NCBI GenBank assembly: GCA_964463915.1
Contig: CAYXEH010000054.1
Coordinates: forward strand, 1-16,339
Length of the DNA stretch: 16,339 bases
Direction of reading: 5' to 3'
Source: PUPG01 sp964463915
GTDB lineage: Bacteria > Bacteroidota > Bacteroidia > Bacteroidales > UBA7960
Under the pieces are notes generated by a model, which searched no databases, was not told the origin of the DNA, and saw only the letters and a list, made by a program, of their open reading frames with translations. The translations under genes were made by a program, and so were the position numbers. Each line of letters starts with the position of its first letter. Position 1 is the stretch's first letter. Below, one piece after another: positions 7,586 to 14,217 of the stretch.

Positions 7586-7614
7586 CAAATGTATAAAAGA
7601 TTTTATTATTCAAA
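7586..7614 (-). promoter_or_regulatory. Bacteroidota-type promoter of tRNA-Phe
   Basis: On the minus strand TTTG (7614-7611), 17 bp, then TACATTTG (7593-7586) fits the TTTG/TAnnTTTG promoter of this phylum. The -7 element ends 16 bp before the tRNA 5' end, giving a leader of about 10 nt. Confidence 0.75.
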
Positions 7615-7656
7615 AGGGTTTTTTCGCATTTTATTCGCTGTACCCTGTTTTTTGGT

Positions 7657-7664
7657 TACCTTTG
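7657..7664 (+). promoter_or_regulatory. Bacteroidota-type -7 element for the coaX operon
   Basis: TACCTTTG in the context GTTACCTTTGC matches TAnnTTTG, and the context parallels TTAACTTTGC ahead of the gene at 14218. No clear -33 TTTG is seen. Transcription from here would give a leader of about 400 nt that includes the whole hairpin array before coaX. Confidence 0.55.
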
Positions 7665-7726
7665 CTGCTCGTTTTAAATTAGTTATCTGAGCAAACAGCA
7701 TGCAGCAGGCTGTGGTAGTAACGTGC

Positions 7727-8052
7727 GACCCCTGCGGGGTCTGAAGGGCAAAAGGGTTGCCCTGTGGTTAGTAATGTGTGACCCCTGCGGGGTCCAACCC
7801 AACAACCAACAGGCGCGGAAAGCCGTTGACAGCCCCGGTAACAACTGCAGTTTCCGCGGTCCAACCCAACAACCAACAGGCGCGGAGCGCCGGAAGCAAC
7901 AATCAAGGGTGTACAGCACCCGTCAACCGTGAGGGGCGTCAGCCCCGAACAAACCAACAACCAAAGGGTGCGCAGCACCCGTCAACCGGAGGCGCGCAGC
8001 GCCGACAAACCAGAGTGGCGAAGCCACGATAACCGTAAGGGGCGTTAGCCCC
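7727..8052. repeat. Array of short hairpins with GNA/GNNA loops upstream of coaX
   Basis: At least ten short inverted repeats lie at 7727-7741, 7745-7763, 7780-7794, 7879-7891, 7907-7921, 7933-7946, 7966-7980, 7991-8003, 8015-8027 and 8039-8052. Stem sequences differ but stay paired. Examples are GGCGC-GGA-GCGCC, GGCGC-GCA-GCGCC, GTGGC-GAA-GCCAC, GGGTGC-GCA-GCACCC, GGGGC-GTCA-GCCCC and GGGGC-GTTA-GCCCC. Hairpins at 7727 and 7780 show a GCA loop on the minus strand. Spacers are A/C-rich (AACAAACCAACAACC). A 29-bp direct repeat links 7791-7819 and 7858-7886, offset 67 bp. I see no gene in 7570-8070. Confidence 0.85.
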
Positions 8053-8070
8053 GAACAAACCAAACAACCT

Positions 8071-9144
8071 ATTAACCTGATAATCGACATAGGAAACACG
8101 CTCACCAAGGCGGCCATCTTTCAGGGTGACCGTCTGGCGGATTTGTGGACCGGGCCGGATGTGGATCAGAAAGCCATCCAGGCACTGGTTGATAAGTACC
8201 GGCCGGAGGCTGCCATTGTGTCTACGGTTCGTGGATCCGTTGATGGGGTTGAAGCCGGGGAGGCCGGTGCCCGGTCAGGAGGTTCCGAAATCACTGGAAG
8301 CGCTCATAAGACGGACAGCCTGGCGAATCACCCATCCCGCGAAAGCGGAACTGCAAAAAACGGGGAAATGTTTGAACAGGGCAACCATGAGGCCGTGCCG
8401 CGCGGGAGTATTGCCCCGAAGGACAGCTCCGCACCCAGCGGCCGATCAGGGGGTAGCCCCGCACCACACGGCCAGCAACCCGCAGCCCCGACCCCGCCTC
8501 CTGAACTGGATTTCCTCACCCAGCAAGGCCTGACCGTATTAATGGCCGGCGCCCATCTTAAACTTCCCATTACATTATTATATAAGACTCCGGAAACCCT
8601 GGGCAGCGACCGTTTGGCTTCGGCGCTGGCCGCTACTGTGTTTTTCCCCGGAGAAAACACCCTGGTGATCAATGCCGGCACCTGCCTGACCACCGATTTT
8701 GTGACGGACAAGGGCGAATATATTGGCGGAAGCATTGCCCCCGGTTCGCAGATGCGTCTCAGGGCAATGCATCATTTTACCGGGAAGCTGCCGCTGATTG
8801 AATTGAATGAATCGATTCCCGGGTGGCCCGGGCAGGCCAGAGAATTGAATCAATCAGTTGCCGGGTCACCTGGTCAGGCTCCCGGATTAAATATGACATT
8901 TACCGGGCTGCCCGGTCAAACTACCGAAAGCTCCATGCTGACAGGAGTTACGACCGGCATGATCGCAGAAATTGACGGCCTCATCGGAATATGGCGGGAA
9001 AAAATAAGTTTTTTTAACGTTATTTTGAGTGGAGGAGATGCAATTTTCTTTGACAAAAAATTAAAAAATAGGATATTTGCAGTCGACAATGTCGTCCTGC
9101 ACGGATTGAATTTAATGCTTAAGCATAATGTACAGCACCTTTAG
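8071..9144 (+). CDS. coaX: Type III pantothenate kinase with apparent ATT start and two insertions
   Basis: The enzyme phosphorylates pantothenate with ATP, the first step of coenzyme A synthesis, in the cytoplasm. Family motifs are present: IIDIGNTLTK near the N-terminus, ETLGSDRLASALAA, NTLVINAGTCLTTDF, EYIGGSIAPG, LRAMHHFTGKLP, VTTGMIAEIDGL and ILSGGDA. The conserved N-terminus (usually M-N-L-I/V-I-D-I-G-N-T) aligns with an ATT codon at 8071. No ATG, GTG or TTG exists in frame between the stop ending at 7932 and the TTG at 8143, which would cut off DIGNT. Length from ATT is 357 residues, versus about 240-260 in the family. The excess is a Gly/Ser/Pro-rich insertion (about residues 59-134) and a three-fold 14-residue repeat (8800-8925). 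All core motifs are intact, so it may be active. The 3' end overlaps the next gene by 17 bp. Confidence 0.88.
   Translation: MNLIIDIGNTLTKAAIFQGDRLADLWTGPDVDQKAIQALVDKYRPEAAIVSTVRGSVDGVEAGEAGARSGGSEITGSAHKTDSLANHPSRESGTAKNGEMFEQGNHEAVPRGSIAPKDSSAPSGRSGGSPAPHGQQPAAPTPPPELDFLTQQGLTVLMAGAHLKLPITLLYKTPETLGSDRLASALAATVFFPGENTLVINAGTCLTTDFVTDKGEYIGGSIAPGSQMRLRAMHHFTGKLPLIELNESIPGWPGQARELNQSVAGSPGQAPGLNMTFTGLPGQTTESSMLTGVTTGMIAEIDGLIGIWREKISFFNVILSGGDAIFFDKKLKNRIFAVDNVVLHGLNLMLKHNVQHL
8800..8925 (+). repeat. Three 42-bp tandem repeats inside coaX
   Basis: Units begin at 8800, 8842 and 8884 and encode ELNESIPGWPGQAR, ELNQSVAGSPGQAP and GLNMTFTGLPGQTT. The DNA of each unit contains a CCGGG-nnn-CC(C/T)GG inverted repeat. 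The period keeps the reading frame. Confidence 0.85.
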
Positions 9145-10405
9145 AATCACCTTTATTGCGGCCATTCTTTGTGCCGGAAGCCTTCTTTGGCCCCGCCAGG
9201 AAGTCATGGCGGATCCGCGCATCAACATGCCATATTCCATGTTCGGTGTTGGAGAGCTCCGGTTCAACGACTATTTCCAGAATCTTGGAGGCGGAGGCCT
9301 GAGCCTTGGCTACAGGAGTAATATGTCAATCAATGATGTGAATCCGGCATCCTATTCTGGCTTTGACAGGCAATCTTTTGTGTTTGAAACCACCCTGTTC
9401 TCTCATTTTTATGAGCAGAAAACAAATAATTTTGAACAGCAATCTGACTTTCTTTCGCTCGGACATATCGCTTTTGGTTTTCCGGTTACGAGTTGGTGGT
9501 CTTTTGCCGCCGGGCTTAAGCCTTATAGCTCTGTGGGATACCAGATTCGGGATGCCCGCCAGGAAGAAGCCGGCTCTGTGGATTATATCTATGAGGGCAG
9601 CGGAGGGCTGAACCAGTTGTTCCTGGGTAATTCCTTTGAATTCTTTCCCGGGTTTTCGGCCGGAGTGAATATGTCTTACGTTTTCGGGGATATTAACAAT
9701 GAAACTTCCGTGTTGTCTGACTCTGTGGGCGTATTTCGCACCAACCTGATCAATACTGACAAGGTAAAGGGCTGGCTCATGGGTTTCGGGCTTCAGTATA
9801 CGCACGAGTTGTCGCCGGAACGCAAGATTACTTTCGGTGTGACAGCCGGAAACCAGACAGAAGCTACGGTGAACCGCTCAGAAACCTTGCGGCGTTCGCT
9901 TCCAGATGTGATGGATTATGATACAATATCCTACAAAGAATTTGATGAGGGGGCCGTTACCCTGCCTGCCTATTGGGGAGCCGGAGTTTTTGCCAAGGTC
10001 AATCCCAATTGGAGTACAGGAATGGATTTTCAGTGGCAAAACTGGGAAGCATATGAAATTATGGGAGAACAGGAAGAGTTCAACAACAGTTACCAGTTGG
10101 CTGCCGGGGTGGAGTTTACACCCACCACGGAAACCTATACAAGCATCTTCCGGCGGATACGGTATTCGGCCGGGTTGCGCTACGGAAAAGCCCATTTTCA
10201 GCCTGATTCCGATCCCCTGAATGAGTTTGGCATAAGTTTTGGACTGAATATACCGGTCAGAAGGACCTTTAACGGCATAACCATTGGCTTTGAATACAGC
10301 CGGCGTGGATCTGAAGACAGCCATTTGATGCAGGAAAATTTTTACCGCCTGAACGTTGGCATCAACATTTATGAACAGTGGTTTATAAAAAGAAGGTTCT
10401 ACTGA
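9128..10405 (+). CDS. Outer-membrane beta-barrel protein
   Basis: The 425-residue protein begins with a signal peptide (residues 1-28, ending QEVMA before DP). The mature N-terminus (NMPYSMFGVGELRFN, GGGGLSLGYRSNMSIN, VNPASYSGFDRQSFVFE) is the familiar opening of Bacteroidota outer-membrane proteins with FadL/OmpP1-like barrels. Alternating aromatic and polar strands run to the end, and the chain closes with strands ending YEQWFIKRRFY, an aromatic C-terminal residue as expected for insertion by BAM. The start overlaps coaX by 17 bp, so translation is probably coupled. Within the operon it belongs to the envelope-building set with lptC and the PpiD-like protein. The transported substrate, if any, cannot be read from the sequence. 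Confidence 0.85.
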   Translation: MYSTFRITFIAAILCAGSLLWPRQEVMADPRINMPYSMFGVGELRFNDYFQNLGGGGLSLGYRSNMSINDVNPASYSGFDRQSFVFETTLFSHFYEQKTNNFEQQSDFLSLGHIAFGFPVTSWWSFAAGLKPYSSVGYQIRDARQEEAGSVDYIYEGSGGLNQLFLGNSFEFFPGFSAGVNMSYVFGDINNETSVLSDSVGVFRTNLINTDKVKGWLMGFGLQYTHELSPERKITFGVTAGNQTEATVNRSETLRRSLPDVMDYDTISYKEFDEGAVTLPAYWGAGVFAKVNPNWSTGMDFQWQNWEAYEIMGEQEEFNNSYQLAAGVEFTPTTETYTSIFRRIRYSAGLRYGKAHFQPDSDPLNEFGISFGLNIPVRRTFNGITIGFEYSRRGSEDSHLMQENFYRLNVGINIYEQWFIKRRFY

Positions 10406-10455
10406 TTAAGGGAAAATCCCACATACCATCAAAACCAACTACAATAACAAAACAG

Positions 10456-11853
10456 ATGAAAGCAATGAAACTCTTCGCACTGACTGCCGTGGCTCTTTTT
10501 CTTTCCGCGGGAATCGGCTTTGCAGAAACAAATTCAGCTTATGCAGGCCCTGAAGTTGCCGATATGAGCATTTACCTGGAACAGGACCGGGACGACCGCT
10601 ATGGTGAAGACAGCGCTCAATGTGTCAGGAACTGGTCGTTGTATGCAGAATATTACCGGCAGAGGAATTATGAGATGGCTTATGAACCATGGCAATACAT
10701 GTTCGAAAGCTGTCCGGCGGCCACTGTCAATATATATATACATGGTGCCAACATGATGGAATATTTTTACCAGGAAGCTGAAAGCCCCGAAGAGCAGGAA
10801 ATGTGGGTCGACAGCCTGATGTTGGTGTATGACCAGCGGATTGAGTATTTCAATGAGGAAGGGCGGGTACTCGGAAGAAAAGCAGCTGACCTGTACAAGC
10901 TTCAGCCCGACCGGGTGGATGAGCTCGTGGAAATGACCGAGGAATCCATCCAGCTGAGAGGAATGCAGACCAATGCCGATGTACTGCTGATCAACTTCCA
11001 GTCGGTGATCCGCATGGTGGAAGCCGGAACAATGGATCCTTCAGAAATAATTTCACGCTATGAAAGGGCCATGGAGATCATTGAGTATAACCTGGAGAAC
11101 AATCCGGAAGATGAGCGTTATTACCGTCCTGCCTTTAACAATATCGAAAGAATGTTCCAGCCTTATGCCACTTGTGATGCACTTGTGGGAATGTTTGAAG
11201 ACAAGTACGAAGAAAACCCCGAAGACCTTGAACTCCTTGAGCGGATCACCGAAATGCTTGATAACGCAGAATGCGCCGATACGGAACTCTTTTATAATGC
11301 CACACGTAGTTTGTATGCGCTGAAGCCGGATGCCGAATCGGCTTTCCTGATGGGACGTCTGGCACGGGACCGTGAAAATTATACTGAAGCGATTGATTAT
11401 TTTGAACAGGCCATTGATCTTTATGAGGAAGATAGCCCGGATGAGAACCAGGAACAAATCTTCCGTTCTTACTGGATTATTGCCGAAACCAGCTACAAAG
11501 AGCTGGATCGTATGGCCAGGGCACGGAATTATGCCGAAGAAGCCCATGAGGTGGATCCTACCGATGGCCGTCCGCTGATCCTGATTGGTGAGATGTATGC
11601 CGCCAGTGCCGATCAGTGTGGTGACGATGAGTTTACTAAGAAAACCGCCTATTGGGTGGCTGTGGACATGTTCCAGGAAGCTGCCCGGGTAGCTGAAGAT
11701 CCTGTGGTGCAGGAACGTGCACAGGAACTGACCTCTACCTACCGCCAGTATTTCCCCAACAATGAAGATATTTTCTTCCAGGGATTAAATGAAGGAGATT
11801 CTTACAGGGTGGAGTGCTGGATAAACCGGAGCACAACCGTCAGGGCCAGATAG
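10456..11853 (+). CDS. Secreted tetratricopeptide-repeat protein
   Basis: I place the start at ATG 10456 because it gives a clean signal peptide (MKAMKLFALTAVALFLSAG, cleaved near GFAE). ATG 10465 is an equally good alternative, while the upstream ATG at 10378 would overlap the barrel gene and add a non-signal extension. The protein has about 465 residues. TPR-like helical pairs are clearest in the C-terminal half, for example AFLMGRLARDRENYTEAIDY and then FEQAIDLYEED, AETSYKELDRMARARNYAEE and AHEVDPTDGRPLILIGEMYA. Several cysteines (as in AQCVRNW, YEPWQYMFESCP, TCDAL, DNAECAD) may form disulfides. It follows the barrel gene by 50 bp and lies 12 bp before lptC. It is probably a periplasmic or surface scaffold; no enzymatic motif is seen. 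Confidence 0.85.
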   Translation: MKAMKLFALTAVALFLSAGIGFAETNSAYAGPEVADMSIYLEQDRDDRYGEDSAQCVRNWSLYAEYYRQRNYEMAYEPWQYMFESCPAATVNIYIHGANMMEYFYQEAESPEEQEMWVDSLMLVYDQRIEYFNEEGRVLGRKAADLYKLQPDRVDELVEMTEESIQLRGMQTNADVLLINFQSVIRMVEAGTMDPSEIISRYERAMEIIEYNLENNPEDERYYRPAFNNIERMFQPYATCDALVGMFEDKYEENPEDLELLERITEMLDNAECADTELFYNATRSLYALKPDAESAFLMGRLARDRENYTEAIDYFEQAIDLYEEDSPDENQEQIFRSYWIIAETSYKELDRMARARNYAEEAHEVDPTDGRPLILIGEMYAASADQCGDDEFTKKTAYWVAVDMFQEAARVAEDPVVQERAQELTSTYRQYFPNNEDIFFQGLNEGDSYRVECWINRSTTVRAR

Positions 11854-11865
11854 TAGCTTTTTTAC

Positions 11866-12582
11866 ATGGCGAACCGAATTCGATATCAAAGCATTGCTTT
11901 CCTTCTCGGGATGGCAATGCTTTTTTCATGCCAGAGCGACCTACAGACCATTGATGAGCTGACTCGTATTGACGAAGGCCCAATGGAATCTGTGTTTAAT
12001 GTGGAGATCGTTTATACCGACCAGGGTTACACCCGGATGGTTCTGAATGCGGAGCAAATGGATCGTTACGAAGGGGAGGAGCCCTATCTGGAGCTGCCCC
12101 TGGGTTTGGACGTGCAGTTCTATGATACCCTGGACAACGAGACATCGAGCATGTCGGCCGAATATGCCATTAGTTACGACGACCCTGAGATCTTTGAAGC
12201 ACACAACAATGTGGTGGTGATCAATGAGGCCGGGGAGCGCCTCAATACCGAACAATTAATCTGGAATCAGAAGGAAGGAATAATATATTCTGATAAATTT
12301 GTAAAAATTACCACTGAGGATGAGGCCCTCTACGGGGAGGGATTTGAGTCGGATGAGCGTTTTGACCGGTGGAAAATCACCAACCCGCGGGGTACACTGC
12401 AGGCGGAAACCCCGCCGCGGGAGGCAGGTGAAGAGCCGCGGGAGGAAAGTGAAGAGCGGCGGGAGGAGCCCTTGCCGGATGAGGGAAAGGAGGCTTCAGC
12501 GAACACAGAAGAGCCTCCGGCCCCTGACGAGGGTGATGAACACACAACACAGGAAACCCAAAGCACAGATCATATACCATGA
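11866..12582 (+). CDS. lptC: LPS export lipoprotein LptC with charged repetitive tail
   Basis: LptC bridges the LptBFG transporter to LptA in the periplasm during lipopolysaccharide export. The 238-residue protein starts at ATG 11866 and has a lipoprotein signal with lipobox LFSC (Cys22). This is the Bacteroidota form, which is often lipidated instead of carrying a transmembrane anchor. Residues 40-175 show the LptC/OstA-like beta-jellyroll pattern (VEIVYTDQGYTRMVLNAEQM, GLDVQFYDTLDNETSSMSAE, YAISYDDPEIFEAHNNVVV, LNTEQLIWNQKEGIIYSDKF). From about residue 182 a Glu/Pro/Arg-rich tail of about 57 residues follows, containing three 7-residue repeats (PREAGEE, PREESEE, RREEPLP). Such a tail is not part of the usual fold. 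Its stop overlaps the next start by ATGA (12579-12582). Confidence 0.88.
   Translation: MANRIRYQSIAFLLGMAMLFSCQSDLQTIDELTRIDEGPMESVFNVEIVYTDQGYTRMVLNAEQMDRYEGEEPYLELPLGLDVQFYDTLDNETSSMSAEYAISYDDPEIFEAHNNVVVINEAGERLNTEQLIWNQKEGIIYSDKFVKITTEDEALYGEGFESDERFDRWKITNPRGTLQAETPPREAGEEPREESEERREEPLPDEGKEASANTEEPPAPDEGDEHTTQETQSTDHIP
12415..12477 (+). repeat. 21-bp tandem repeats in the lptC tail
   Basis: Units start at 12415 (CCGCGGGAGGCAGGTGAAGAG is the model, 21 bp), 12436 and 12457. The first two differ at only a few bases and the third has diverged. They encode the acidic/basic 7-residue repeat without shifting frame. Confidence 0.75.
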
Positions 12583-13835
12583 CAATTATCCTGGTCAGTT
12601 TGTTGTTTTCCGCATTTTTCTCAGGAATGGAGATCGCCTTTGTTGCGGCCAACAAGCTGAAGGTTGAGGTTGATAAGCAGGGAGGCGGGTTTGCCGCCAG
12701 GCTGCTTTCCCGGTTTGTCCGCTCAGAACCCAGTTTCATTTCTACCATGCTGGTGGGAAACAATATCGCCCTGGTGGTATATGGCATCGCCACGGCCACC
12801 TTGCTTGAACCCGTCCTTTACAGTTTTTTGCCTGCCTCCCTGAGCGGGGGAGTGGTTGTCTTCCTGCTGCAGGTCTTCATATCTGCCATGGTGATTCTTA
12901 TATTCGCGGAGTTTTTACCTAAAAGCCTTTTCCGCATCAACCCGAATCGTTTCCTGGAAGTTTTTGCCCTGCCCGTGACGGTGATCTATTATATATTGTA
13001 TCCCATCATCAGTTTTACCATGTTTTTGTCTGACTTCATTATGAAGCATATTGGGGGTGAAGATGTATCTCCGGATAAACAGGTATTTGATGCCATTGAT
13101 ATGAATATCTTCCTGAAGGAGTTCAGTGAATCCGGTGATGAGGAAAATGAAGGGCATCGCGAGATTCAGCTTTTTCGGAATGCCGTCGAGTTTCCGGATG
13201 TGAAACTGCGGGAATGTATGGTGCCGCGAACCGAAGTGGTGGCGGTGTCGCAGGATGAAAGCATCCCGGAGGTCAGGGAAATTCTCTCCCGTACCGGTCT
13301 GTCCAAAATTTTAGTCTATAAAGACTCTATCGATGACATTACCGGCTATGTGCATGCCTTTGATTTGTTCTCCCAGCCTGGCAATGTGAGCGAGATCACC
13401 CGCCCGGTACTGCTGGTTCCGGAGACCATGTATGCCAACAAATTGCTGAAAAACCTGTTGCAGCAGCGTAAAAGTATGGCGGTGGTGCTGGATGAATTTG
13501 GCGGCACGGCCGGGATCATCACCATTGAAGACATCATTGAGGAGATCTTTGGTGAGATTGATGATGAGTTTGATGTGGAAGACACCGTGGAAAAGCAAAC
13601 CGGGCCTTATGAATATGTCTTCAGTGCCCGTCTGGAAATTGATTATCTGAATGAAAAATATGGATTTGATCTGCCGGAATCAGATGAGTATGAAACCCTG
13701 GGAGGGTTAATAATCAATCATACGGAGAATATCCCTGCCAGGGGGGAGGAGGTGCAGATCGGTGACCTGCAATTTCGTATCCTGCAGGTAAGCCCGAAAA
13801 GACTCGAACTGCTGAGGGTGGTAATTCCGGAATAA
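12579..13835 (+). CDS. CNNM/CBS/CorC membrane protein, GldE-like
   Basis: The 418-residue protein has the order of the hemolysin-C/CorC family. An N-terminal CNNM (DUF21) transmembrane domain spans about 1-150 (FFSGMEIAFVAANKLKVEV, MLVGNNIALVVYGI, FAEFLPKS). A CBS pair spans about 205-335 (RECMVPRTEVVAV, SKILVYKDSIDDITGYVHAFDL, AVVLDEFGGTAGIITIEDI and then IEEIFGEIDDE). A C-terminal CorC_HlyC domain spans about 343-418 (ARLEIDYLNEKYGFDLPESD, YETLGGLI). Family members are implicated in Mg/Co efflux; in Bacteroidota the homologue GldE accompanies gliding and type IX secretion genes. The position after lptC (ATGA overlap) suggests an envelope role, but no other gld or por genes are in the window, so I leave the symbol empty. 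No terminator follows it. Confidence 0.9.
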   Translation: MTIILVSLLFSAFFSGMEIAFVAANKLKVEVDKQGGGFAARLLSRFVRSEPSFISTMLVGNNIALVVYGIATATLLEPVLYSFLPASLSGGVVVFLLQVFISAMVILIFAEFLPKSLFRINPNRFLEVFALPVTVIYYILYPIISFTMFLSDFIMKHIGGEDVSPDKQVFDAIDMNIFLKEFSESGDEENEGHREIQLFRNAVEFPDVKLRECMVPRTEVVAVSQDESIPEVREILSRTGLSKILVYKDSIDDITGYVHAFDLFSQPGNVSEITRPVLLVPETMYANKLLKNLLQQRKSMAVVLDEFGGTAGIITIEDIIEEIFGEIDDEFDVEDTVEKQTGPYEYVFSARLEIDYLNEKYGFDLPESDEYETLGGLIINHTENIPARGEEVQIGDLQFRILQVSPKRLELLRVVIPE

Positions 13836-13846
13836 TCATAGCCTGA

Positions 13847-14144
13847 GAGAACCAGCAACCGCCCGACCTCGTCCATCATCTATGGGCCAGCCGTACGAAC
13901 CCCATCCCATGAGAACCAACGACCNNNNNNNNNNNNNNNNNNNNNNNNNNNNNNNNNNNNNNNNNNNNNNNNNNNNNNNNNNNNNNNNNNNNNNNNNNNN
14001 NNNNNNNNNNNNNNNNNNNNNNNNCGTCCATCATCTATGGGCCAGCCGTACGAACCCCATCCCATGAGAACCAACGACCGCCACATCTCGTCCATCATCT
14101 ATGGGCCAGCCGTACGAACCCCATCCCATGAGAACCAACGACCA
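13847..14144. repeat. 64-bp tandem repeat array interrupted by an assembly gap
   Basis: The unit starts CGTCCATCATCTATGGGCCA and contains CGTACGAACCCCATCCCATG and GAGAACCAACGACC. Copies start at 13870, 14025 and 14089, and a diverged partial copy precedes the first (13847-13869). The second and third copies are 64 bp apart and nearly identical. The offset from the first to the second copy (155 bp including 100 N) is not a multiple of 64, so the gap length is not real. No gene is present in 13836-14217. Confidence 0.9.
13925..14024. other. Assembly gap of exactly 100 N
   Basis: It lies inside the 64-bp array, with array sequence on both sides. The copy number is therefore unknown. Confidence 0.95.
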
Positions 14145-14180
14145 AATAACCAACAGCTAACGAACCAACAAATATTTTAT

Positions 14181-14188
14181 TAACTTTG
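14181..14188 (+). promoter_or_regulatory. Bacteroidota-type -7 element of the PpiD-like gene
   Basis: TAACTTTG in the context TTAACTTTGCACC matches TAnnTTTG and lies 29 bp before ATG 14218. The -33 region (ACGAACCAAC) has no good TTTG. It would let this gene be transcribed independently of the upstream operon. Confidence 0.65.
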
Positions 14189-14217
14189 CACCCTGAATTT
14201 TTAAATTAGAGGATAAA

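Noticed and set aside
7727..8052. CRISPR array or integron attC sites
   Set aside because: The palindromes are only 13-19 bp, vary in stem sequence and have short similar spacers; no cas or integrase gene and no attC core sites are seen.
7683..8117. Several open frames on both strands in the hairpin array
   Set aside because: They are composed of repeated hairpin sequence and have no conserved features; the stretch is better read as noncoding.
10378..10455. Upstream ATG as start of the TPR protein
   Set aside because: It would overlap the barrel gene by 28 bp and place a 26-residue basic extension before an otherwise good signal peptide.
13847..14144. CRISPR array
   Set aside because: Units follow head to tail with a 64-bp period and no unique spacers, and no cas genes are present.
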